Shown here in pieces: positions 53,328 through 62,551 of a DNA stretch of 64,000 nucleotides. Each line of letters starts with the position of its first letter. Position 1 is the first letter of the stretch. The notes beneath the pieces are model-generated. The model was not told where the DNA came from. It was given only the letters and a program-made list of their open reading frames with translations, and ran no database searches. A program made the position numbers and the translations under genes. The stretch comes from Rhynchopus sp. YZ270_cl-10. Its lineage: Eukaryota > Euglenozoa > Diplonemea > Diplonemida > Diplonemidae. The stretch covers positions 372,001 through 436,000 of the forward strand of contig OZ037890.1 of NCBI GenBank assembly GCA_964035575.1, written 5' to 3'.

Positions 53328-54605
53328 CTACCCGCTTCTATGGGTGATGGGGTCTGTGAAGGGGGAGGGTCGGTATGATGAGTTCATATTCCTTCCTACT
53401 CTGGGGCTGTCTGGGGTTCCACTGGGGACACCTGAGGAGCCAGGGCGGGGTTGGTGCAGACCGAGAAAGGGATCACATGAGGCTCCAAAACCATCTTTTT
53501 GGACGTTATGGACGTCACTACGGTAAAGGTCTGGCTTGCCCGGTCTTTTGTGGTGTGTATGTGTGAAAACCTTTTCTGGAGGGATGAAGCGAGGCGGGCC
53601 GTCCATATGAGTTCTTGCAGTGCGGAAAGGGGAGGGCGGGATGTCACTGTTGAGCACATCCCCCATCACCGCGGGGGGTGCTTGGTAACGCTTTCCCGAC
53701 CCAGTCCTCATAGGGCTCCGTGCATAGCTGTCTGCACGCTGGATACCCCCACCTCCTGGGAGAGGAAGGCTTGAGGAGCGGGCTTCTGCGCTGTTTGTGG
53801 TCATGCCACGTCCTCGGAGAGGGGCTTCGCGTGAGGCGCCTTCGAAGACGGTGTTGCGTGCGACGGAGCGTTGGGGTGACGAGGCGTAGCGTCTCCCGCC
53901 TGCCCCTGCCAGCTTTGCAACCGGTGCGTGGTAGGAGCGGGAGTGGTAGATTTCGTCGCGTTCTAGTGTGTCCTGGTCGTGGGAGGTGATGTTGCCTGCT
54001 CCCGTCAGGCTTCCAGTCCGTTTCCGCCCGGTTTGCCTTTCATTCAACTCAACGCTCGTTTTATGTCTCAAAGGTGAGTCTGAAGTTCTAGGTCTCGACC
54101 CACTCCGTGTATTCGAAGGTTCCGCCACCGCCGCCTTCGCCCGCCTCCCAGGGGTCTCCTTTCTCGGAGAGTTGACCCTCCGTTTTGTGTTCTCAACAAT
54201 AGGCCGTTCGGTCACCCCAAGGCTGTGAGACCGCCCCGTCACCCTCTTCCCAGGTTTATCAAGAAATCCTTTTGTCTCAGACGATATCCCCGCGCCTTCC
54301 CTAGCAAATAGAGAGGTGGGGCCTTCATGCCGGTAGACGTTCCCGACCTGCTTTCCGTTTCGTGTGGGTTGGTGGACTGAAGGCTGCAGGCCGTGTCGTC
54401 CGGTTTCGATGACGCTCTCTCGTTGTGTGTTGGTGAGTCGTCGTTTGGGAGACCCAGGCTGGAGGGGGCGGTGGCCTTCTGCCAGCTTGGCTTCGAGACG
54501 AGTGTTGCCCCAAGTGCTGGGCGGCCGATACCCCCTTTGTTCAGTCCGAATCTCACGACGAAGATCCGCCACCATGCTTTCTCGGCGACGAGAGTTTTCC
54601 GTCAT
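53328..54605 (-). CDS. Basic, low-complexity protein, function unknown
   Basis: A 425-residue protein starting MTENSRRRESMVADLRREI. It is rich in Arg, Ser, Pro, Gly and Thr, with almost no hydrophobic runs, so mostly disordered. Recurrent SP and RT/RS pairs (for example NSPRKETPG, DSPLRH, SSPQRS, RSPMRTG) look like phosphorylation sites. No family is recognised. Cytoskeletal or microtubule-associated proteins have this composition, but that is only a guess. On the minus strand a tract ending in TTTTTTTCCACAG lies about 75 nt before the ATG, followed by a tandem CTCTCTCCCCCCCTC repeat, so the 5' UTR would be longer than in the other genes. A second ATG 10 codons in is an alternative start. Confidence 0.7.
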   Translation of the reverse strand: MTENSRRRESMVADLRREIRTEQRGYRPPSTWGNTRLEAKLAEGHRPLQPGSPKRRLTNTQRESVIETGRHGLQPSVHQPTRNGKQVGNVYRHEGPTSLFAREGAGISSETKGFLDKPGKRVTGRSHSLGVTERPIVENTKRRVNSPRKETPGRRAKAAVAEPSNTRSGSRPRTSDSPLRHKTSVELNERQTGRKRTGSLTGAGNITSHDQDTLERDEIYHSRSYHAPVAKLAGAGGRRYASSPQRSVARNTVFEGASREAPLRGRGMTTNSAEARSSSLPLPGGGGIQRADSYARSPMRTGSGKRYQAPPAVMGDVLNSDIPPSPFRTARTHMDGPPRFIPPEKVFTHTHHKRPGKPDLYRSDVHNVQKDGFGASCDPFLGLHQPRPGSSGVPSGTPDSPRVGRNMNSSYRPSPFTDPITHRSG

Positions 54606-55568
54606 TTCGTTGTGGAGAGGAGGGGGAGAGAGGAGGGGGGGAGAGAGGAGGGGGGGAGAGAGGAGGGGGGGTGTTGTGCTGTGGAAAAAAATGGTGGAGG
54701 AGGAGAAGGGAGAAGAAGGTGCAAAAAAGCGATTGGAAAACAATAGATTTTTTTTTTTTTGTCGAAGTATGTAGGGAATTCTTGGGAGGCTAGATTGGGA
54801 AAGGTGCAAAAAAAATGGCGCGAAAAAAAAAAATCCGTCTTTTTTGTGGTTTTGGAACAATGGGGAGAGGGGGTAACTCGGGGGGAGGTTGAAAGAGGGG
54901 TAATAAAGGGAAAAGGTGTGAGGACCCCTTTCCCTCACCTCTTCAGATGAATCGGTTGTTGCAAAAAAAAGCATATTTCAGTTAATGAGCGAACCCAATG
55001 GATGCAAGCAACAAACACACAATACACAGTAAGGGAGAACACGGTTTTGTTGTTAGAGGGAAGAAAAAATGCCACATACCCCCATCCCAGAACCCCACCC
55101 CCCACGGCGGACTAGTCAGGAGGACAACTAGCAACTTCTTCGAGTCCAAATGACCAGTGTTTTACGACTAGAGTTACACCAGTAACATTACTAGTTTAGC
55201 ACTTTTGTCGTTCCGACTAGTAGTTCCACTAGTAGTTCCCCCTGATTAGTCTGTGACCGTATTCCTTACCCCCCCACCCCTCCCATCCCCGCTTTTCGAA
55301 CCTCGATTCGCCACTTTTTCCGTTCCCCTACGTTTCTGGGGTGAGGGAGGGTTTTTGGTTTTGTTTTGGTTTTTTTATTGGGAAAGATATCACAACACAA
55401 CACTTTTTTTTGTCAGACAACCACAATAACAGCCGAGATACGACTTGAGGGAAGCCCCAACACAAAAACACAATGCTGAGTACAAATCTCTATTACAGCA
55501 TTCCCCCAAAGAAGTTTACCTTTTTTAAATCCTCCTCAGGAAGACACATCCCCCCTTTTTTTCCGCTT
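54606..55568. other. Spacer with a cluster of ACTAGT-like motifs
   Basis: No gene seen. Around 55110-55250 there are about eight CTAG/ACTAGT motifs within 140 bp, some doubled (GACTAGTAGTTCCACTAGTAG). The rest is homopolymer-rich and contains the 3' flank of the Beclin gene. Confidence 0.55.
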
Positions 55569-57810
55569 TTAATCCGCCATATGGCTTGCCGTCATTGTCA
55601 CTACCCATTTGAGGTTGAGGAGGAGAAATTTTAAGGCACGTGTCCATTTTTCATCGGTTTGACTGGAACTAGATATTTTCACGGAGAGACCACCTATACG
55701 GTCTTCGTCCATGGGGTACGGGATGCTGTCGTTGGGACACATCATGAGGCAATGCTTACAGAGCTCGTCGAGACAGCATGCAAACCCGGTCATGGCGTTG
55801 TCATGACGGGTTGAAGCCCAGAGACCAGGTGCGCCCATCCAAAGCTCCAATTTTTGAGCAGATTTTGACCCAAGCTTCATCACTGTCGAAAACGACCCTT
55901 TCGGAATCACCTGATACCTCGATGTAGATACTCCCCATAACGGCAGAAGTGTTGTTAATAATTGAGCTGCCAATCCCCAGGCAGCGTTTGTCTCAATCGG
56001 CTCAACAGGTTGCGACGGAAGACGCCCCAACCGGAAGGTGTTTATCGTCCCAAAATGCCCACAATGCCATATATTGAAGCCTTCGTTTAAGAGATGGATT
56101 GAGCCTAGCCTTTCTAACTCTGCTTGAGAGACCAATGCTTTGCGGGAGAGATGGTCCAATACGTCACCTAGGGTGCGTTCTGCGACAGTTAGTTCGGAGA
56201 CGTGGGACCAGAAGTCTTCTGCGTCGGAGCGTACCTCGCGTGCCTCGAGGTCTGTCTGTGCCTGCTCGGCGTCTAGTTGTGCGGTCTCCTCTTCTATTCG
56301 CTTCAGTGCAGCCTCGAGCTCGGCTTCTTCTGCTTGGAGTTGTTGTGTGTCGTCGGTGCTGGCGCCGTCGGTGATGCCCAGCCCTTCCTCGTCGAGGGTG
56401 CGTAGGGTGCCGGCATAGGCCTGGTGCTCCTTCTTGACGGAGTTGTAGCTTTCGTTGATGCCGCCAGGGCCCCAGCCTACGGAGTCGTTGCATTCACGGC
56501 AGAGGGGCATGTCGACGTTGGTCTTCTCGGATGCGTACTGTAGAGGGTGGAGAGGTGGGGGGAGAGGTGGGAGGGTTTGAGTATGTGAGCTGGTTTTGAA
56601 AAGATGGAATGTGCCTCCAGCCGTAACCATAAAGTGAGTGAGTGAGGTGTCATACACAACGCCTCACGTCAGCGTGACATGTCAGAATGACATGCAAAAT
56701 GATGTGTCGCTTTTCTGACATGTCTGGAATGCAAAAAACAATTTGACTGGAGTAGTTTAAATGAAAAATAAACTGTAGTTATTGATGCAGGCACCTCCGA
56801 CTGACCCACGTACGATGCCAGCCATCCGGATGAAAGCATAACAACCCTGCGGCCTACAACAGAAGATGTAAAAGGAAACCTAATGACTTGCCTGTACCGT
56901 AAGAGAACGAGGGCGGTACACAACCGCTCGTCAGGCGGGAAAATGGTCCCTGCAATGTGTGCACATAGCAGAGAGTGGTGGTGGGACGTGGGAGGGAAAT
57001 ACCTGAAACAGATTCGCAGCGATGACCTGCGCCTGCTCGTAGCTCATCACAATAGGTGCAGTGTCTGCGGTGGGTATGGGATAGGACGGGATAGGACAAC
57101 CACACACTTTTTCCCCCACAATTCTCATCCCCGACAAACAGGCAAACCTCACAACAAAATTAAAACAGCACACAAAGCTGTCTCTTGCGCGCTCATCGTA
57201 TAATCATCCAATTATTTTTTCCCAATCATTTATTAATTCCCGCCAAAAGTATGGGCTGTGACTATACCTTCTATCCACGCAAAGCTGCTGTCAGCCTTGC
57301 TGGTGAGCTTTGCTGTTGGGAGGAGGCGGAAGGGACGGCGGCACTTCTGGCATACGATGAAGCGTTTGAGCCTCTCGGGTGCGGGCTGCGTGGGCTGTGC
57401 GTTGGCAGCTGCAGCAGAGGCTTGGAGGCCTGCTGCCGTCGACCCGACAAACATCGACTTGCTGCGTGTACTTGTGTTTGTACTCGTAGACTCCTCACGG
57501 CCTTCACTCGGTTCGTTGGTCTCTATATGGTAGAAGGTGGTGGTGAGAAAAGCGTAAAGGGAGGGTAAAGTGAAATCATCTAAGTAATGTGCACTTCAAT
57601 TTGCAAGACCCCCTAAATCTAACGATAATGGGTTGTATGGTGTATAGAATAATCACATCCGGGAGTCGGAGGGTTGGGCACATAAAGGTGTGTTTTTGGG
57701 GACCATAAGGAGTGTGGGTCCCACGCAAGGTGGTTTTCATGGGGGCTACTCACCGCTGTTTTTTTGTACGGTTGCATACCTGTTGCACGCATGCCACTTC
57801 CTGCCTGCAT
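55569..57810 (-). CDS. ATG6: Beclin-1/ATG6 (Vps30) autophagy protein, four exons
   Basis: Exons on the minus strand: 57810-57780, 57522-57268, 57064-57003 and 56537-55569, joined in phase to 438 residues (human Beclin-1 has 450). Introns are GT-AG with donors GTATGC, GTATAG and GTATTT. It is the regulatory subunit of the class III PI3-kinase (Vps34-Vps15) complexes that start autophagosome formation and act in endosomal sorting. Two CxxC motifs typical of the family are present: VCQKC (68-71) and NVDMPLCREC (to 132). A coiled coil lies at about 181-266. The evolutionarily conserved beta-alpha domain starts at FNIWHCGHFGTINTFRLGRL (270 on), with NAAWG and the C-terminal WTRALKFLLLNLKWV. The start at 57810 follows GAGCTAG by 4 nt; an ATG at 57831 in the same frame would add seven residues. 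Confidence 0.93.
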
Positions 57811-58359
57811 CACACTAGCTCGCGCGGGCATTGTGGAAACAAAAAAAGAGGGGGTTGTGTGTCACCCACCCCCCCAAGCCCAAGGCTCCCGTGCCCCCGA
57901 TTTCCCCTTGAGGTTTTATGCTAAAATGGTAAAATTCGCAATCATGCGATGTCAATGACGTTCATAAAACGAAAGTGTCTGTTTTTTGAACACAATGTTA
58001 ATCTTAGCATCACAGGTCAAAGAAAAAGGAAAACAAAAAAAAAAAAAACGGTAAGAAAATAAATGAACGCTTCGTGAAGATGAACGTGCCTCTCGTGCAC
58101 ACAGATCTGCACAAAATGGGAGGGAGGGATTAAATACTGGAAAGCAGTCAATCCAAACACAATACACACAATCAACATTTTTGGTGTAAGTGACTTCCAG
58201 AAAAAAAAAAATGATTTATTTTCTTTTCGGCAAAGGACAAAAAAATGCAAAAACATCTTCGAAAACGACAAAAATGGTTATATTCAAAACACTGCCTTCA
58301 CATTACGGGAATAAATATGCGGCAACTTAGCTCATTTTTTTTCCTCTCCTATTTTTCCT
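57811..58359. other. Spacer between Beclin and the next gene
   Basis: Carries the pyrimidine tract upstream of the Beclin start (about 57832-57865) and a GTGC/GCAC hairpin copy at 58074-58104. Nothing else was recognised. Confidence 0.6.
58074..58104. repeat. GTGC/GCAC hairpin copy
   Basis: GAAGATGAACGTGC, CTCTCGT, GCACACAG. The stem is completely different from CTAAGC, while the CTCTCGT loop and the GATGAAC flank are kept. It lies about 255 nt past the stop of the gene at 58360. Confidence 0.75.
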
Positions 58360-59817
58360 TTATACAGGAACATTTGCTTTTGAGAGATCACAAGGGAGCA
58401 CTGGTACTCTTTGATCCGCAACACGGTATGGATTGCGCCAGGCGTTTCTTTGGCTGGAGTGGTCGACACAGTAGATCTTGTGTCCACCACTGAGGGTAAG
58501 CGCTGTGGCATTTGGCGCTACCACCACTGTGTCATCCCCTGCACCCCCAGGTGCATACTTCCTCCTGTAGAACTCTGTGCACGCCGCTTCTTCATCCAAT
58601 TTCGACTGCGGCTTCTCCTTCTCCTTCGTCTTCCCAGAACTCAACGTCCTCTTTAGGAATCCAAATATCCCGGTTTTCTTTGGTTTCTTCTGTTGAAGTG
58701 AGACTTCTGTCATATTCGCGGTTTCGACGACAGCCCCTGCTTGGCTTGGATCTATCACATCGATATTTCCTAAGGATAGAGCAAGGTCCTTAGGCTCTAA
58801 CCCAGTTGATTTGTTAAGGAGGAGCCCTTCTTGCCTCATTTCTGCGAGGTGCCGGCCACGTCGGCCTCCTCTGGTCGCAGTGCGGCTGGTGAGGGTTTGG
58901 GGAACACCGCTGTGGCTGGGTTTGCATGGGGGGCAGGAGCTTCCACTGCGGACGCTTGCAGCGGACTGCGGTCGGGCGGGTCGAGCGCGAAGAGGCTCAG
59001 CGCCTGCTACCTTGCGGAGATGCTCTTCTGTTAACGCTGTGACCATGCTGTTCTGTGGAGAACCTGGCGGTGTGTCTGCTGTGTGGAGGCCCATATCGAG
59101 GTCAGCCTGCAGCGGCGCGTTGCGTTCCTGCGGGATAACGTTACTCTCGGCTAGGTCCATCTTGATGTGGTCCAGCTCCGTGTTGTCCAGCAAGGTATCG
59201 TTGTTCTTCAATTTTGACTGATGCGTAAAATCCGTCATCGCCAACGCTACAGGAGAATACCCCCCATCCGGCCCCTCTGTGGAATAGAAATTCGACTGCT
59301 TCTTTTTGTTGAGATTGTCAAGCTTTGCCCAGTATGCACTGTCCAAGGATTTGCTGCGTGCTGTGTCATCATGTTTATGTGGTTTGGGTGTTTCTTCTGC
59401 CCATTCTGTAGGGACAGTACCAGAGGGGCGAAAACCTTGTGAATACATGCGGAGGTATTTCGCCTTTTGTGCGGGGGTGAGGCGAGAATGGAGTCCTTGC
59501 ATGACGACGTTGCGGGACACCATATTGACCTTCTGTCGATTACGCTGTGCGCGTGCGTGGGGTGTGTTGCGTGCATGGCGAGCGGCGCGTTTTGCCTTCT
59601 TCAACTCAGCCCCCTCTGGCTTTTCCATATGCAGTAAGGATGCCACGCCGCGGCTGCTGTTGTTGTGCTGCCGGAGTGCCTGCAGGGTGTCCGCAGCAGA
59701 GGCAAGCGGGCCACCCTGTTCCTTTGCAGTGACAGCAGGTGACGCACTCCGGTTGATGCTAACGTACAGCTCCTTCCCATCACAGCCGTAGTAGTCGCCT
59801 CGGATCAAAGTGTTCAT
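58360..59817 (-). CDS. Basic, mostly disordered protein, function unknown
   Basis: A 485-residue protein starting MNTLIRGDYYGCDGKELYV. It is Ser-, Ala- and Lys-rich with a basic segment (KKAKRAARHARNTPHARAQR) and a C-terminal part containing KKTGIFGFLKRTLSSGK, then VVVAPNATALTLSGGHKIYC. No family is recognised. The start is chosen because CCCAACCCACAG lies 6 nt upstream; the in-frame ATG at 59895 lies upstream of this acceptor. An extra exon-like piece at 60135-60219 could splice in phase to this acceptor, as a 5' UTR exon or as N-terminal coding sequence. Confidence 0.7.
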   Translation of the reverse strand: MNTLIRGDYYGCDGKELYVSINRSASPAVTAKEQGGPLASAADTLQALRQHNNSSRGVASLLHMEKPEGAELKKAKRAARHARNTPHARAQRNRQKVNMVSRNVVMQGLHSRLTPAQKAKYLRMYSQGFRPSGTVPTEWAEETPKPHKHDDTARSKSLDSAYWAKLDNLNKKKQSNFYSTEGPDGGYSPVALAMTDFTHQSKLKNNDTLLDNTELDHIKMDLAESNVIPQERNAPLQADLDMGLHTADTPPGSPQNSMVTALTEEHLRKVAGAEPLRARPARPQSAASVRSGSSCPPCKPSHSGVPQTLTSRTATRGGRRGRHLAEMRQEGLLLNKSTGLEPKDLALSLGNIDVIDPSQAGAVVETANMTEVSLQQKKPKKTGIFGFLKRTLSSGKTKEKEKPQSKLDEEAACTEFYRRKYAPGGAGDDTVVVAPNATALTLSGGHKIYCVDHSSQRNAWRNPYRVADQRVPVLPCDLSKANVPV

Positions 59818-60064
59818 AAGAGGCTGTGGGTTGGGAGGCGGTTGTGTTGGTGTTGATATTATTCGTGAAATGGTGAGGTTCCATAGTGGGTTCATTGAAA
59901 TATTGAAAACCCTTTCGTGACAGTGTGCCTAAAGGAATGCCTTGAGGAATGTGATGATGTGTAATAAAAGTGTTTGTTTGATTATAGACTACTATCGTTA
60001 GGTAGCATTTTTCGCAGGATCCAAGAAAGGGTGTTTGTTTATATGGTGGGGGAGTAAAGAAAGG

Positions 60065-60106
60065 CTTATAAGATGGGCGCTTATCAGGCTCTCGCGCTTG
60101 ATCATA
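60065..60106. repeat. ATCAGGC/GCTTGAT hairpin copy
   Basis: GGCTTATAAGATGGGCGCTT, ATCAGGC, TCTCGC, GCTTGATCATA. Seven pairs including one G-T wobble; another compensated stem around the TCTCG loop. Confidence 0.65.
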
Positions 60107-60134
60107 TTCGCTATCGCAGCATCACAACACATAC

Positions 60135-60219
60135 CTCTATAGTTTCGGACGGTTCGCTCTGTTCTGTGAGGAGCTGGCGGTGTTGGTTGCGTGTAGCCTT
60201 GGCCGATGGATCGAGGCAC
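60135..60219 (-). other. Exon-like piece upstream of the 58360 gene
   Basis: On the minus strand a tract ending in CCCCCCCATCAG precedes 85 nt that read CLDPSAKATRNQHRQLLTEQ, then SEPSETIE, and end at GAG/GTATGT. It would join in phase to the acceptor before MNTLIRG. It has no ATG, so it is either a non-coding 5' exon or an internal coding exon of a longer protein. Confidence 0.45.
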
Positions 60220-61329
60220 CTGATGGGGGGGTAGGGGAGTAAGGTAAGGAGAGGAGAAGGGGGTACAACAATGCAAAGAGGGAGACATGCTTTGGGAAAG
60301 AGGGGAAAAAAAAAAGTGTTTTCGCACATCAAAAAAATATCAAAAAATGTTTGATGTTTGTACTAGCAGCTACGGGGTTGCTTCTTCGCAGGATCCAAAA
60401 ATAAGAAAAAAAAGAGAGCGTATCAAAAACCCCATTGTTGAGGGGTTAAAATGGTGTTCATCGGGTCGGTTGGTGGTGTTTATGTTTTTTTGTTTTTTAA
60501 TTTTGTTTTTTTGAAAACTTGGTTGTATTAGTGTAGCCACCCTAGAGTGTGCTCCACTATACTAAACACTGGAAATACCATTTCGTGTGAAACTTCTCAT
60601 CGTAAAGACGTTCAACTGCCAGTTTGTAGTTCTGTTTTTTGGGCTGTTTCATCCGCGCAGTGCACACCATGGCGTGCATAGTGTCAGCCTAATGTGTATA
60701 TTGTTGCGTATTTTCTTGATAAAATATCTGCAAAAAAAAAAGTACTTTAAAAGGGAGAGTAAAAGAAAAGGTGTGCGTTACACCAAACCCACAATGTCAA
60801 AACAACCCTCACGCTTTCTTTATTGTATCGACAATCACGTTATACCTACTGGTATAGCGATCTGTACTCAATATCGGCCGAAGCCTTTGTACTACTTTTT
60901 TTTGAAAGCGAGCGGACACGGCCTGCTCACCCACACACACACACATCCCTTCTTTCTCGCACCTCCCTCAGACATCAGTCAGTTATGGGACCACCCCCCC
61001 ACCTCCCCCCTAGAGTGTGGCTTTTTTTTTAGAAGGCTAGAAATCGTTTGCATGATTTGTGTACCATAATCTCTCTTTTTTTGCTTCAACAAAATTAGAG
61101 AAGATTCTCCAATGCTACAAAAACTAATAATTTTTTTTGTGCGTAAAGTGTGTAATAAATATGTGTTGATATTTATCACAATACGCTCCCCCTGACCCCA
61201 CTGAGGACCTGGTCGTGAAGAGGAAACCTCTTTGAGGGCAAAAAAAAAGGTTAAAACGATCCTTCGCGAATTGAAATGCACGTCTGAAGAATTCGATCGT
61301 TTTTTTTTCTTCTTCCTTTTTCCCTTCTT
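60220..61329. other. Spacer without recognised gene
   Basis: Contains a short dispersed repeat at 60507-60562 and fragments of it near 61010, plus (CA)n around 60930. No protein-like frame. Confidence 0.6.
60507..60562 (-). repeat. Short dispersed repeat with A-rich tail (copy g)
   Basis: TTTTTTTGAAAACTTGGTTG, TATTAGTGTAGCCACCCTAG, AGTGTGCTCCACTATACT. It is the best preserved copy. Confidence 0.7.
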
Positions 61330-62100
61330 TTAGCGTCTTTTTTCTCTCACATCATTGGCCCCCCCTTCCACTCCAAAGTCAAACGGGGACGCCGTACGCT
61401 TCTTATACAGCGACGAAACACCACTCTCATGCTGGCTGCGTGCTGCTGTTTTGCTTCCTTTGCTCCATTCTCTTTGTAGGTCCATTTTTGCCTCTTTGGC
61501 TGCACGCATGTATCGTAAGAAGGCGCGACACATGGGGATATGCGCGAGAACCATGAGCACCCCTCCAGGAATCGCTATAGCGTAAATATACGACACCGCA
61601 ATCGCAAAGGGGTCACGTCTCTTCCCCAAAGGCGCGATGGAAGCTGTCATCAGAGGAAGCCTGTACCCCAGCCTGATAAGCGTATCTGAAAGAGTGAAGA
61701 TAAAGAACAGCGTTCCGCCAAAGATAAGAAGAAAGTTGAGCTGAAAGGCAGCAATATGCACAAAAATGCTGGAGGAGGTGTTCAGCGGGATCTCCTCCAC
61801 AGGGCGGAGCTTCCCGCCAGGGAACATCTTGACCTCATGCTCCTCTTCGGGGGTAAGCTTCCTTGCAGGGGAGGGTGCGTCTTGGGCGTGCTCTGTGCCC
61901 AGCCTCGCAATCTCGTCGGCGAAGTCGGTCGGCTGTAGGATCTTCTCCCTTCTATCAAAGTGCTCAGGCCGTCCCTTCTTCCTTGTCTTCACTTCCATAG
62001 GGCTCTGCAACCCCATGTCCGCTAACGTAGGTCTGCCACTACTGTACCGCACAAAGCGTACTGCATGCAGCTGTGCTGTCTTGTGTAGGAAAAACTCCAT
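61330..62100 (-). CDS. Two-helix membrane protein, probably mitochondrial, unknown
   Basis: A 256-residue protein starting MEFFLHKTAQLHAVRFVRYS, an amphipathic, basic N-terminus that looks like a mitochondrial presequence. A hydrophilic stretch with KLTPEEEHEVKMFPGGKL follows, then two membrane segments at about 111-138 (IFVHIAAFQLNFLLIFGG) and 165-188 (FAIAVSYIYAIAIPGGVLMV), and a basic C-terminus. No family is recognised. The start at 62100 is supported by CCCCCTCCTCCTTCAG ending 8 nt upstream; the in-frame ATG at 62223 is upstream of that acceptor. Confidence 0.75.
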   Translation of the reverse strand: MEFFLHKTAQLHAVRFVRYSSGRPTLADMGLQSPMEVKTRKKGRPEHFDRREKILQPTDFADEIARLGTEHAQDAPSPARKLTPEEEHEVKMFPGGKLRPVEEIPLNTSSSIFVHIAAFQLNFLLIFGGTLFFIFTLSDTLIRLGYRLPLMTASIAPLGKRRDPFAIAVSYIYAIAIPGGVLMVLAHIPMCRAFLRYMRAAKEAKMDLQREWSKGSKTAARSQHESGVSSLYKKRTASPFDFGVEGGANDVREKRR

Positions 62101-62551
62101 TGAGTTGGCTGAAGGAGGAGGGGGTGTAGAGGATAAAATGGCAGCGGAGCTTGCGCAGGTGGCTGTTCTAATAATTCTTTCAAAATAAAAAAAAAGGTGT
62201 GCAGGTGTGGTGTGTGCTCCCAAAAGAGGGGTGCCATTGTGGAGGTTGCGATGATCATGAGTGATTTGATATGAAGTGCAGTGTATGTTGGATGTGGAAA
62301 AGTAAGTAGTGGGTAGGGTTGTGGACGTTTTTTCACTTTGTTGTCAAAATCATTTTTTTTTTTTTTTGTTGTTTTGTTTTTGTTGGAGGGAAAAAAGGAA
62401 AAAAAAAAGAAAAACAAAAACAATATCTGTACCCACCTCGATATCACACTGCTGACACAACGTTTTTTTTTGAACAAATATTCGCTGGAGGCAGTTCCGC
62501 ATCCGTTTTTAAAGGGGAAATGGATGCCTCAGGATGTTACACCACCTTATC
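62101..62551. other. Spacer between the two-helix protein and the S28 peptidase
   Basis: Contains a T tract at about 62350 and A-rich runs. No gene seen. Confidence 0.6.

Noticed and set aside
54606-54974. Longer start at 54974 for the basic protein gene
   Set aside because: The extra 123 codons lie upstream of and across a pyrimidine tract with a strong acceptor and translate from C/T repeats; the ATG at 54605 fits better.
56854-56948. Extra Beclin exon with TIFPPDERL or GPFSRLTSG between exons 3 and 4
   Set aside because: It has an AG acceptor, but including it breaks the match to the family; exon 3 joins exon 4 in phase and gives the expected LF...TNVDMPLCREC order.
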